Positions 11,671 through 22,979 of a stretch of DNA of 64,000 bases are shown here, piece after piece. Origin of the DNA: Lunularia cruciata (taxonomy: Eukaryota; Streptophyta; Marchantiopsida; Lunulariales; Lunulariaceae). The DNA lies in contig OX419759.1 of assembly GCA_948567375.1 (NCBI GenBank), positions 969,303 to 1,033,302 on the forward strand, read 5' to 3'. The notes beneath the pieces were generated by a model. That model had not been told where the DNA came from, searched no databases, and saw only the letters and a list, made by a program, of their open reading frames with translations. The position numbers and the translations under genes were made by a program. Each line of letters opens with the position of its first letter. The stretch's first letter is position 1.

Positions 11671-11869
11671 AGACATCATCATGAATGTCTCACTGAACTG
11701 TACCAATACCTTCACTCTCTGGATCTATGACCTCAATAACTCCTCCTGTATGCACTCAGAGAGATACCACCAAAGCCTCTGTAAATATACATAGAAAAGC
11801 CGATGCATGCCAACCAGGCACCATCTCCTCATCTGTCTCACCATGCCAACGTGCTCCGGTCTGATCCTG

Positions 11870-13252
11870 CTGGCTGGGACATGGGTTTCTACTCAACCCA
11901 TCTGCATCACGGTTCACCACTCCAGGTCTATGAACAACCGTGAAATCATACTCTTGTAAAATCAGAGCCCATCATGCAAGCTTCCCTGAAAGCTTGTCGG
12001 ACTCCATCAACCACTTCAGCGGCTGATGATCAGTGATGAGAGTGAAGGGGTTACCAAATAGGTAACATCGGAAATGTGCTACTGCCCAAACTGCTACCAA
12101 GCACTCTCCCTCATATGAACTATACTTTGCCTCCGCTGAATTGTTGGAGCGACTAGCATAGGCCACCACAAACTCCTTCTCCTCATCATCATGTTGGGTG
12201 AGCACTGCTCCAAGCCCCAACATACTCCAATCAGTGTGAACCTGAAATGGTCGTCCCCTAATTGGTCTCCTCAAAATAGGAGCAGATGTCAACCTCTCCT
12301 TGAGCTCTACAAAAGCTCTCTCCTGCTCATCTCCCCAACACCACTCTTGTGTAAGCTTGGTCAACTTTGTCAAGGCCTTGGCAATGGCACTAAATCCTCT
12401 AACATAGTGGCAATAGAAGTTCACCAACCCAAGGAATGCTTGCACTCTGCTCACATCTGTAGGCCGAGGAATACGTGCAATAGCCTCCACCTTTGTCTGC
12501 TGAACACCAAGTCCTCCAGGGTAGATAGTGTGACCCAAATACTCAACCTGCTCGTGGAAGAACCTACACTTCCTAGGATGTAATTTGAGTCCATGAGATC
12601 TCAACCTCTCAAACACCTCCAACAATTGTCTCTCATGCTCCTCCATAGTAGTGCTATAAACCAAAATGTCATCAATATAGCACCAAGCAAAATATAATCC
12701 AGCTAGGATCCTATCCATGACCCTCTGGAACTCAACAAGAGCGTTCTTTAACCCAAATGGTAAGAACCTCCACTGATATAACACATCCTTGCCGTGAGGA
12801 TCAATAGCCCAAAATGTTGTCTTGGACTTATTCTCCTCCCTGATCGGCAACTGATGATATCCCACTCAAAGATCCAAAGTACTGAAGACCTTTGCATGCC
12901 TAATCACATCAAAAATCTCCTCCGATGTAGGCATGGCATACCGATCAGCCCTAGTCTGTCAGTTGATAGGACAGTAATCTCCACACATTCGCCTATCTGT
13001 ATAGTTGCCATGCATATCCTTCTTGGTTGGCATCACTGTCGGTGATGCATACTCTCCATGTGAAATCTCCACCAAACCAGCCTCAAAAAGGTCACTACTC
13101 CGGCTCTGAATCAATGTCCTCTCCATCTCACTATATCGATAAGGACGTCGGAAAATTGGTGTGTCGCTAGTCAGCTCAATCCGTATACCAGGTCCCTTCA
13201 GAGCACCCAAATCCTTCATACTGAAGGCAAAACAACTTGTGTGACTCCTCAA
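11870..13252 (-). other. Copy 1 reverse transcriptase and RNase H
   Basis: Reverse transcriptase is shown by MGYHQLPI, FLPFGLKNA and the catalytic YIDDILVYS block (about 12665-12690). RNase H follows with VAYASRSNNSAEAKYSSYE and TDHQPLKWLME. The order RT-RNase H-integrase places the element in Ty3/Gypsy. Confidence 0.88.
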
Positions 13253-13689
13253 GAACCTCTGAACCCTCCGTCTTTCCTTACCCGTAAGCTTGGGTCCAAG
13301 ATCTGGCTCCCAAGTATCCTTTGTAACTGTAGTAGGAGTGGAAGACGTACTGACTGATTGCTACACTAGGCCCTTGGGAGCAATAGTGTCATGCTCCCGA
13401 CCACTAGAGGTCCCAACCTTTGTGTGAAAAACTCCCTCCACTCTGGTTGCAAGCTCCACATGTCCTCTGGCTGCATCCCATGTGGACCAAGGGTGTAATC
13501 CAAGTAGCCCACGCTCACCTGGATGGACTCCAAGTAGACCACTCTCCTTGGTAGCTATTGGATGTGTCCCAAGAATACCATGTCCACTCGGTCCATTGCC
13601 CCCAACATGTGCCTGAATCGTCTTGATAGGCACAGGGCTCACAAGTGTCCGAGTGGTGATGCATATCAAGCGCATCCTATGCTGCTCTG

Positions 13690-14665
13690 CCAAGCCAAGG
13701 CTCACACTCCTAGTCAAACAGTTCAGGTCCATAACCTGACCTAACACCTAACGCCTGGATGCCTCTGACACTACTGGAACAGCGGTAATACCGGTGCCAA
13801 AACATATCGCCCGCTCTCTCTCATCAGCATTGGGCTCCACCAACTGTTGTAATTGTGAGTCCCAAACAAGTCCAAGTCCTCCCTCTTGAAAAGCATGAGA
13901 GCCTGGGAAACTCATGAATGTAGGAAATGAAGCTCTAGGCTGTCCAACTAGGTTCACCACTGCCATAGGTGACCTATCAGCCACTACCACTGTTTGAGAA
14001 TGACACCCAACATCCAAGATATCATCAACAAGGATGTGGTCAAGTCGCTGAATCCCATCATAAGCGTGCTATAGAACCTCTCTAGGTAAGAAGTTCGTCC
14101 ACCAAAGACAAAGATGATGAGCCCGTGATCCCACTCTGGTTGCATCTAACAATACAGTAGGTCCCATCCAAGAATGGACCTGATGTGTACTCGCTACCAC
14201 TCTGGTACGAGAATCACCCATCAAAGGAACGTTCTCCAAAAGGTAAGCTGGAGAAATAGACTGATGAACCTGGAGATGTCGTAGTATCCGTAACATCTCC
14301 CAAAACACACCAGAACAAGGATCCTGAAGACCAAAACCGTGGCCCGCATGTGTATGTCCTTGACATGGCCATCTAGAAATCACCAAGTGAATAGGCCCAT
14401 GTCTCTCTAGGTCATGCGCCCCCAGTAAGGAAATGTCTCCTGGTAGGGCCTTCTGGTAACCTCTGACTGCTAACATCGGTAATAACTCCGGATACCGATA
14501 GGCCAAGTGTGCCACATGATATAGAGAGACTCGCCTAGCAGTCTCATCTCTCTCTACATACAAGTACCTTTGTACTCGGATACCCGCCTGTAACACCACA
14601 GCTAGTCCGGTGCTGATCCCACCAAACAACTCCAATAGGCATATCCCCTCTATTGGATACTGCCA
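13690..14665 (-). other. Copy 1 C5 cytosine-methyltransferase domain (DNMT3-like)
   Basis: Motifs run in canonical order: I (LLELFGGISTGLAVVLQAG), II (YVERD), IV (HLVISRWPCQG), VI (YLLENVPLMGDSR), VIII-like (ATRVGSRAHHLCLWWTN) and IX/X (EPNADERERA; LGQVMDLN). The ProCys of motif IV and the GluAsn of ENV are the known catalytic elements of C5 methyltransferases. The RAH..WWTN block resembles 'HRARYFWGNLP' of DNMT3. The domain sits between protease and RT, inside the element. Confidence 0.85.
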
Positions 14666-14785
14666 AGCAATGAGTGTGGTATCCAAAGGTGTCAAAGCAA
14701 TCCCCTCTGGAGGCTCATCCTCACACTCATCCCCTGATGGTATGAAGGCTCCACTCCAAGCCTGCTGCACCAATTGATCTTCATG

Positions 14786-15430
14786 CTACTGCAATGCCTC
14801 CTCTGAACTCCACAATGGAACATCCAAGGTGGATGGAACAATCCCACTCGTACTCCAAAGCCGAGTGATCTCCTTTGGTACTAGAGTATCCTCTGCATGG
14901 GTGTTCCCCTCCAACAAGTCACCAGGCCAAGTAACTACACCGTTGAAAGCTAAAACTGATGTTGCCATGGTCTCGAGCTGTACTGAGCCAAGATTGCCAC
15001 TATTGAAGTGTACTGGTAGGCGACATACCCGTCCCTCACCAGACTGCCAACCAGGTCTATAAGAGGTTGTCTCCTCCCAATAGTCAATGCTGAAACCCAT
15101 GGGGTATAACACTACTTCCCCAACTAGCACATCATATGACTCAGCTATCGTCGCAATAGCTTGAGCTCTCACCACAGAGCTATCAGTCGGATGACCAGGC
15201 TGAACCTGGACAACAAGCTCTCCACGTGTGATGTACTGTGTTGAACCACTACCAAGAGATGTCTGGATCTGAAATGGACACCTCTCCACATTGGTCTTCC
15301 ATAACTCCAGACCGACAACTGTAGCCTTCCCCAACATAAGGGGCTATGCACCAGAGTCTAACAAGACTCTCTGTGGTGTATAGACCTTCCCTGAAGGTCC
15401 TACCAAACGAAAAATCCCCCTCTAGTTATC
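14786..15430 (-). other. Copy 1 aspartic protease region
   Basis: The active-site motif LLDSGAQPLM is encoded around 15340-15365, followed by a GFSIDYWEE segment. This is the retropepsin-like protease that cuts retroelement polyproteins. The region between it and the methyltransferase has no recognised domain. Confidence 0.7.
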
Positions 15431-15497
15431 CAATAGGACAACACTAGGTGTAAACCACGCTCTCTCAAAGGCCGGTCTAGCTGGCAACTCCTCCAGT

Positions 15498-17444
15498 CTA
15501 GCCGTTGCTGCCTGCCATAAACCACTGGTCGCTGAACGGATCCATGCTCCTCAACCAAGCCAGCTCCACTACGAACCACCTCCGCTCTAGTAGTAGGAAT
15601 TGCACCATCCTACTCTCACACAATGTGGCAGCCAATCGGAACACTAGGGCTGGGTCAACTCCCAATGTAAACATGTCACTGGCTGAAAACAAAGGATGCC
15701 GCATAATCAGCTGAGCCGCCCATAACATCATGCTAGACTCAGTCTGTGTAGTAGTAGGTGGCTGACTAGTAGGTAGTCCATCATGTACTCCATCACCACC
15801 TACCACACCTGCATTGGGATGTCTAGGAACCATGGATATCATCTGCAATGCCTTAGATAGCATGAAAGACTGGGGAAGTCTGACTTGTCTCCCAACCTCT
15901 CCTCTCTGGGGGTCCAACTCCATTGATGCTCCTCTAGGCTCTGGAGCATGTATTGCACTCCTAGTCACTTCTGTAGATGCATCCACCTGTGCTGCTCTGC
16001 ACATAAATTCCAAAGCATCTCTATCACCAGCATATGAGGTGGAAGCCTCAGCACCCAAATCTGATCTCCTCTGAGAAATAGCCATACTAGCCAATCTTTG
16101 CTCCAATTGCTCAATCCAAGTAGCCATAGCTGTGTCAGAAGTAAGGGTAGGTATTGCACCCCTACTAGGTGAAGATCCTCTACCACCACCTCTACCACCT
16201 CATCCTCCATGAATTGGAGCTCCTCTACTACCTGCCATAGCAGCCCTACCACTCCGTAACTCAGGATGTAGGTCAAAACATCGATCACTAGTGTGACCAA
16301 ATCTGTGGCAATGCTCACACTGCCTCTATGCTTGCTGTGATGCACCAGAAGTATCAGGTCCGCTGCCCTGAGTACACTCTCTTTGATGGTGAGGTCCACC
16401 ACAAGTCCAACAAGCAACACCACCACTCACTGGTTGCTATTGACCTGAAAATGAGGGTAAGGGTCTAACTCCACTAGGCCCTCTACTCGCTCCATAGGAT
16501 CTGGGCTGTCCACCCTGTCCTCAAAAACCAACTGGGCATGGTGCACTCTACTGCACTCTAGAAGAAGTCACAGGTGTGGATGAGGTCTCCCTACCAAATC
16601 CAGATGTCACCACTCTCTCCTCCACCGTATTGAGCTCAATATGCTTAGCCAAACCAAAGACTACTGCCAAAGTGGGCAAAGTAACCTGCAACAACGTAGC
16701 ATCACGAACTCTACATTGCAACTCCCTATCCAATATCTCATACCAAAACTGGACTGCTTGGGCCTCAGTAACTCCTTGAGTGAAACTGATCAGCCGCCTT
16801 ATGCGAGTGTATGCCTTGCGTAGGCTCTCTCTAGCCTTCCGCTGGAACTCTTGCAAGCTCCTCAGCTTGTCAGTCCGCACTCCCTGGTAGTTCTGCCTCA
16901 AACACAGGAAGAACTCCACCATGGGGTTAAACCCCGGTACCACACCACCTCCTGCAGCGGTACCTCCACTCGTAGAAGCACTATCTCTAGCTACTGCACC
17001 TCCACTAGCTCCACCCACACTACTCGAGCTAGAACTCGTAGGTACAGCCAATCTACTCCTGGCCACCAAGCCTGAAGTGATGGAGTTATAGTGTGGAGAC
17101 CAATACTATCTCCATAACTCAATCTCCTCCAAATGAGCTCTCCTGAACTCATGGTAGTCATCCATCGGCGGACCCTCTAGATGCTAAAACAACCCCTTCT
17201 ATGCCATGAAGGGTGTAAACAAAGTCGGGTTCCGCATTTGCTACAGATCACACCAACTATTGAACTCTTGGATGAAGTCATCCAACTCAATGGTACCCAC
17301 TATACCAGAGTAACGCCTAGGGCCTTTGGAGGCCCCATAAATCTTGTGCATGTCCCACAACAATGGTGCGGACACACCAAGTGCACTCTCAACTGAATCA
17401 GCTCCTGTGTCGAACTCCAACTTAGAGTCAATCTCCTCCCTCAT
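15498..17444 (-). other. Copy 1 gag with two CCHC knuckles
   Basis: A gag-type helical region (NPMVEFF, LRSLQEFQRKARESLRKAYTR pattern, about 16920-16600) follows an N-terminal part with FIQEFNSWCDL. Two zinc knuckles of the C-x2-C-x4-H-x4-C form lie near 16373-16413 (CWTCGGPHH) and 16279-16320 (CEHCHRFGHTSD). A Gly/Arg-rich stretch follows. Confidence 0.75.
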
Positions 17445-18120
17445 TGGGACTTGAGATATAGGCTGATACCGAGCATCACTCTAAGTAAACCCACTGCGTA
17501 TTGCAGGGCTAACTCCTCTGGAATCTCCAAAGAACTCCATCGTGACAAAGTAACCACACCAACAAACCTGAACCACCAACTACAACCGCAAGTTGCAACC
17601 GCAAGTACCCCACCAAGTGCCAACACCACCATGTGCCAACACCACCAAGTGCCAATACTAACTAAGCACCACCCACTAATGTAACTCTAACCGAGATTAC
17701 TACACTAGTGAAAGGGCAACCTGTAACCTGCCATCATAACACGCACTCTCACGGTCTATAGATCATCACTTCCTGCCTCACCGGAGAGAAACAAAGGTAG
17801 TCTGATTGGTCATCACTCCAGCCTCACCATCGAGAGCACACCAGAGCACCAATGCTCAAAAGTCAGGGCACCTCACACAAACGTGGTGCACAAATAAGAA
17901 GCAGAGAATGGAGGGGGTCTAATCACAAGAAATCTAAACAAAAACCCTCCATCTCATAACACAACACGGGACTGACTCTGCCACCATTTGGCATTTGACA
18001 TAAGAGCAGTTTGTATCTAAGTCCTAAGCTACTAGGATCACCAAGAATGGGATCAAACTGCCTCTCCTAGCCAAAGCTACATGTGTATAGATAACAGTGG
18101 CACAGTCACTAGGACAACAA

Positions 18121-18190
18121 GTGAGGGTGGACCAGCTGGCTAGGGCACCAGTCTAGGAACAAGAAATCTAGGGGTCAAACCTTGTTGCGC
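18121..18190 (+). other. tRNA-like sequence in copy 1 leader (antisense to element)
   Basis: GTGAGGGTGGACCAGCTGG opens like a tRNA. An A-box-like TGGACCAGCTGG is followed about 40 nt later by a B-box-like GGGGTCAAACC. The same block is present antisense in copy 2 (28790-28860), so it belongs to the element's leader. It could be a captured tRNA or SINE head. No full cloverleaf was demonstrated. Confidence 0.45.
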
Positions 18191-18799
18191 ATAATCTAGC
18201 AAGAAAGGCAGATTTTGCCAACCAATGACCAAGATCTACTCTAAACTAGCTAGCCTTCATAGCCCACAGCCTTATGCCTCAAAGCCTCTAAACACCAAAA
18301 TTCAGCCAAATGAGGCCTTTCTTGTTGCCACTTTGAACCTCCTCCAAAATTGGCAAAACTCCTCCAAATTTGGCCAAAATCTAACATAAATCCCAATCAA
18401 AATCTGCATAAACCCTAAAGATGGCTGTCCGCCAAATCCCCCGCTAACTTTCCACTTGAGCCAAATTCACAACACCGGTTTTTCACAAATCACAAATTCA
18501 TGAGAAGAGCTTCCCAAATCCACCTTCAATTTGACTTTCTGAGCCCAACTCACAGCAAATTGGTCCTACCTTCACCTCCTGAGCTCAAAATCACAACCAT
18601 TGCTCGAAAATTGCTCCTTCTTTGCTCAAAATTTGGCCAGTGCTTACGCACACCATTCGCCTAACTGCCAAATCTGCATCACTTGAACAAGCTTCTGCAC
18701 ACTAGGGAAACACTGAACTTGAATCAAGCTACCACGATCCTCCGAGATTGGAGATACCACCAACACTCAAAGTTCCTACACTCGATTTCCCCCTGACTT

Positions 18800-18813
18800 C
18801 ACTTCTCTAATGT
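18800..18813 (-). promoter_or_regulatory. Copy 1 candidate self-priming site inside A1
   Basis: This 14-nt segment directly abuts A1. In sense it reads ACATTAGAGAAGTG and is complementary, with one mismatch, to CACTTCTCTGATGT within repeat A. Copy 2 has a perfect 14-nt match. Confidence 0.5.
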
Positions 18814-19252
18814 AATCAGATTGCTTAACACTCTCAACTCAACTCAACTCAGATCAGTACTTGATCTGTCATTCTATAAACTGCCAACAACTAAGCACTG
18901 ATTACAGTCAAGCCACACCCATTCAAGCATAGAGAATCCAAGTGACGCTCGCCGGCCTCTGTCCACCATAGCCAGGAACTCGAAGGCTCAACATCAGAGA
19001 AGTGAGCTCTCTGGAGCTCACTTCAAAACTATACCCCCTGGACTTGAGCTAGCTCTGAAACCCTAACGGTCCCGCTGACGGCACACTCGACGGTGCAAAG
19101 TGACGGTAGGCCCCACCGTGAAGTCAGTACCCCGAAGACAAAATCTAACCGTCAGAAAGTAGTCTCTGAGAAACTGCTAGAATAACTCTAACTACTATCA
19201 CTGGAACTCCAGTGTCCGAGCATGTAGATGCGGAACTACAAATGGCATGACA
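18814..19252 (-). repeat. Copy 1 terminal repeat A1 (element 5' end)
   Basis: 439 bp, sense start TGTCATGCCATTTG, flanked by ACTT at 19253. Unlike A2, it is not followed by a B repeat but runs directly into the leader. Confidence 0.88.
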
Positions 19253-19256
19253 ACTT

Positions 19257-20200
19257 AGGTTGTTGAAAATTTTATAATTTTATCAACAAGAATTTCAGAA
19301 TGTGTATTCCATTTGAAGAAGCAACAAGCATTCCCAAAGTGCTCTTTGTCACCTTACCATCAAAATTGTTATAAGTAAGGTATATTCGGGTTGAGGTTTT
19401 ATGAGTAGTGTTAGTTGCTTCTTATCATAAAATTTGCTTCTTTGGAAAATACTAGTGAAATGAACCATTGATCTTTAGATAGTATTTAACCTATTAAATC
19501 AAATAATAGTGTATGATATATAATATGCCCTAAGCACATGGTGCAAAAGAAAAATTTTAGGGTTAGATATAAAAATACAAATATAACTTACTTCTTGGGA
19601 AAATACTAGTAAAATGATCATACATCTTTGTGAATATCATTTAACTAACTAGATCAACTACCAAATAGTCTATGATATATAATATGCACTAAAAATATGG
19701 TGCAAAAATAAAAGTTTATAGAGGAGTATAAAAATACACAATTGAGTGTATATATTCCAAAAGGAATAAGAAATATACTATGTGTGGAGGTATTGGAGTG
19801 CATCCTCAAAAAATTGGTGGGAGACCCTCCAAAGAAAGAAAGGATTATATATCCACATCCATTCTCTCTCCATGGGATGCATAATAGGCTCACTCATACA
19901 CTCAACTAAACTATTATAAGGGTCTACACTATAATTTCTAGATGGACCAGATCTCCATTCATCATCTAATGGTAGGCTATGTGCTAGATTTGAATCTATC
20001 TAGAGAAGCTACAAGGAGATATAATGATGAGATGTGTGAGGTCCTAAGTGTAAACTTAGGAGCAAATCTAACCAGATGTATAGTTCCATGCAGATGAATC
20101 CTACAATAAGGAATTACATAACTATCAACTATCAGTATACCTTTAATAGATAAACATAAGGAGGTAAGGTATTATAAGGTCTAACCATGTAATGTTTATA
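19257..20200. repeat. Decayed AT-rich repeat DNA with a tandem duplication
   Basis: A roughly 153-bp unit is duplicated in tandem: unit 1 from about 19436 and unit 2 from about 19589 to 19742. Both contain CTTCTT(T/G)GGAAAATACTAGT, TATGATATATAATATGC and ATGGTGCAAAA. No gene is seen. Part of 20050-20200 resembles 49020-49110 (shared CAACTATCA(G/A)TATA and GGTCTAACC/GATCTAACT), so a dispersed family is likely. Confidence 0.55.
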
Positions 20201-20300
20201 CTTGTCAATGAATCATCTTTCTCACCAAGGCATGGCATCAAGCAGCCCCTATGTGGACTCCCCTAGGTAGAAAACCAAAATCTTACATCAACTTGAAAAG

Positions 20301-20507
20301 CTATTCAACCTCCTTCTTGCGGCCACTAGTCCAAACTATAACCTCAAAGTGTGTCAAGAAATACTCTACAAAATTTCTAACTCCAAGCTGAGGAATATAC
20401 CACAATGTACTACTAGCTGTGTAATAACTCCATCCTTTTGACTCATGATGTGTCCACATCATTGCAAGAATAAAGGATAAGAAGGTGCTCTCATATCTAC
20501 TAAACAA
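20301..20507 (-). pseudogene. Fragment resembling an FCP1/NIF-type phosphatase domain (tentative)
   Basis: The minus-strand frame ends in LGVRNFVEYFLTHFEVIVWTSGRKKEVE. It recalls the 'RP.v.eFL.....FEV.vwTs....' segment of FCP1-like HAD phosphatases. The upstream DxDxT nucleophile motif is not visible and no downstream D(D) motif follows, so at best it is a gene fragment, perhaps carried by a repeat. It could also be chance similarity. Confidence 0.28.
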
Positions 20508-20535
20508 CCCACATCCAATACAAGAATCTTCCTCC

Positions 20536-22450
20536 TCAGTATAAATCAGTATGATAAAGAATGTAAGGTATGAATGCTCTAGACAAGCTCATGCACTCCC
20601 TCAAATTGCTTAACACAAGATATCTCTTCCCGTAAAGCCATAATCCTCTCCTAAAGCCAAACAAACTCAGTTGGAATACCTCTAAAGAGAGGTGGAGATG
20701 AAGATTTTCTGAAGTGTGAGGCCTCCAATGCACAATATCCATATCACCTATCCAAATATAAGGCTCCTCCTTGGGCCCTCTCAAAAGAGTCAATGTAGTT
20801 TTTGTAACCACTGAAGCATGGATAGCTTGCCCAAGGGTGATGTGAGTAGGTGTAGTCTGTGTGCTATGAGAGTCCATCTCTATCCCACCCAAGGTTTTAG
20901 TCCCCATATGCAACAAGAGTAGGTATCTCCTAGCCTCTATGTACTAGTATAACCCTCTACATCCATGGTCTAAGTCCCCACATGTGATAACCTATCATCC
21001 TCATAAGACGCTCTCATTCAATTCTCAACTCATCTAGATGACTCCTTGTAGTAGCTAACTCTGACCTAGTTCTCTCTAAAGTCTCCATAGTATCTCTAAA
21101 TTGGATCCAATAATGAATCTTCTGAACTATATATCCATCAAGAAGCAATTCTTGCTCAACCACAAGTGTATCTAACTCAACCAATCTCTCAACTCTCAAA
21201 CTCTCCACAAAACTAAAATGCATCTCCTTCTCAACTAGTAAACTCTCCATCTCCATAAGGAAGTGCTCAATCTTGGGCTGTCATTTGCTCTTCCTTATGT
21301 GCTATTCTACTCTCTTGCTCAATAAGAAAGTGCTCCATTGCTTTTGTATGCTCTTCTCTCTCCAAAAGTCTCCACTTATGCTCACTAAGAAGGCACTCTC
21401 TACTGCTCTGATGGGGGAGTCATGATCTAGTGGAGGATCATGGTTTGGATGGCAATGGTGATGGTGACTTGTGCATAATCCCACCCTTCAAAATAAAGTA
21501 TAAATCCTCACCACCAAAAAAACTCACAAACATGGTTTTATCATAAACACACATAAACATCTTCTAATGTAATCTAAATATTTTCATTTTCATTTTCATT
21601 TCCATTTCATAAGCAATGAGAATAAATTTTTTACTAAAAGCTAAATTTTATTATTATGTATGGATTAATACATAAGGAGAAGATACAAGAAAGAAAGAAA
21701 TAGAGATGCAAAGAACACTTAGAGCTTTTTCTATGAAGAAATCAAATGTATATGTCTAACTATCACTCACCCTCCTCTTCTATATGCTCATCCTTATCAT
21801 CCTCATGCTCCTCATGGATGTAAATCTCATCATCCTCACCTTTGCTCTCATATACTACCTCTAATGAAGCCTCTCTCCATAAACAAGTGAGTGAGTAAAT
21901 ATCCAAGAAATCTAACCATGAATCTCTTACCATCTGGATAGTGAAGTTGCATATGGATTACCACCAATTCTTCCTCAAGAGCATGAAACATCATCTCTAC
22001 CCAATCAAAATCCTCTATTATAGAACAAACAACTTTGTCTTTACTACCAAGATGATATTTCCATGAACCACCTTAGGTCCTCTAGAAGGAATGAAGAGAG
22101 AAGATATCATTTGAAAGAAAGTTCTAGAGGCCAGATATGCACACTAGCAGGTCAAATACCTCCTTGTTGACCTATCTCTAATTGGAAACCAGTCCTTCAC
22201 CAAACTATGTGGCAATATCTTCCTCCTCATGTTCCTCTTCTTTGCAAGCAAAAGGACTCCCTTATTATATCAAGATAGAGAATGAGTATGTGATCACCAT
22301 CTCTCCCAAAATAATATCTTGATCAAAGGTACTTGCAAACTTGGTGCAAGATGGTACTTGTATCAAAAACAACAAACAAAACATTAAGTCAAGATAACTT
22401 CCAAGAACTTTAGAGAAAAAGTTGAGTGCTTGTCCATGGGTCCATTGATG
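20536..22450 (-). repeat. Decayed minus-strand coding remnant, unidentified
   Basis: Frames at 20536-20916 and 21014-21256 are separated by stops. The latter contains a heptad-like LERTRSELATTRSHLDELRIE coiled coil. From 21300 to 22450 only short broken frames remain. The style (long Glu/Lys/Leu-rich degenerate protein with no known domain) is repeated at 51640-54800 and 40200-42150. This is probably part of a decayed element. Confidence 0.35.
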
Positions 22451-22501
22451 ATTATGACTTCAAGATAGGTAGTGGATCAAGCTTCTAAAGTTCCTATATA
22501 G

Positions 22502-22772
22502 AATTGAACAACCTTGTAGCACCAACCACAAATCTATATCAGATCTAAGAGACCAAGTATTCTATATTCTAGGTTGAACAACCCTGTAGCATCAACTACA
22601 GATCTATGTCATATCTATGAGACCAAGTATACTATATTCTTGGTTGAACAACCCTATAGCATCAACTACAGATCTACATCAGATCTATAAGACCAAGTAT
22701 TATATATTTTGGGTTGAACAACGCTATAGCACCAACTACAAATCTATATGACCTAGTATTTTATATTCTTGG
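22502..22772 (+). repeat. Tandem array of a 70-bp unit, four copies
   Basis: Units start at 22502, 22572, 22642 and 22712, exactly 70 bp apart. Each starts (G/A)TTGAACAAC..TAGCA and contains CTACA(G/A)ATCTA, then GA(C)CAAGTAT and TATATT. The last unit is shortened. More diverged pieces (GAACCAAGTATTCTA, AAGTCATG) follow to about 22975. Confidence 0.9.
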
Positions 22773-22979
22773 AGAAGAAACAGTGTGAATCATGCAGCTG
22801 AGCATCTCATTTACAGAGAACCAACTTTTCTGAGTAAGTCATGTCAAACTAGAAACTGATTATAGAGAGAACCAAGTATTCTACAGTATTTTATATCAAC
22901 TATTCTAGTAAGTCATGACAGTCAAGAATCTCAATTTATAGAGAACTAAGTATTCTAAGTAGGTCATGTCTTAGCTCTT

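Larger units (their letters stand above)
9374..19252 (-). mobile_element. Copy 1: Ty3/Gypsy-type retrotransposon with DNA methyltransferase and PHD finger
   Basis: The element is 9879 bp with ends TGTC...GACA and the same 4-bp flank ACTT at 9370-9373 and 19253-19256. In sense order (right to left): A1 terminal repeat, leader, gag, CCHC knuckles, aspartic protease, C5 methyltransferase, reverse transcriptase, RNase H, integrase, PHD finger, purine tract, B1, A2, B2. Copy 2 has the same order and almost the same length. It is a broken fossil with roughly a dozen interruptions. The two A repeats differ at about 35 of roughly 440 positions (hand count), so it appears older than copy 2. Whether the family is still active elsewhere cannot be told from here. 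Confidence 0.92.

Noticed and set aside
18121-18190. Functional tRNA gene.
   Set aside because: Only box-like motifs are visible. I could not pair a proper acceptor stem and anticodon arm, and the block is a conserved part of the retrotransposon leader.
22502-22772. CRISPR-like array.
   Set aside because: The 70-bp period is one diverging unit with no constant repeat plus unique spacers, and the setting is a plant nuclear genome.
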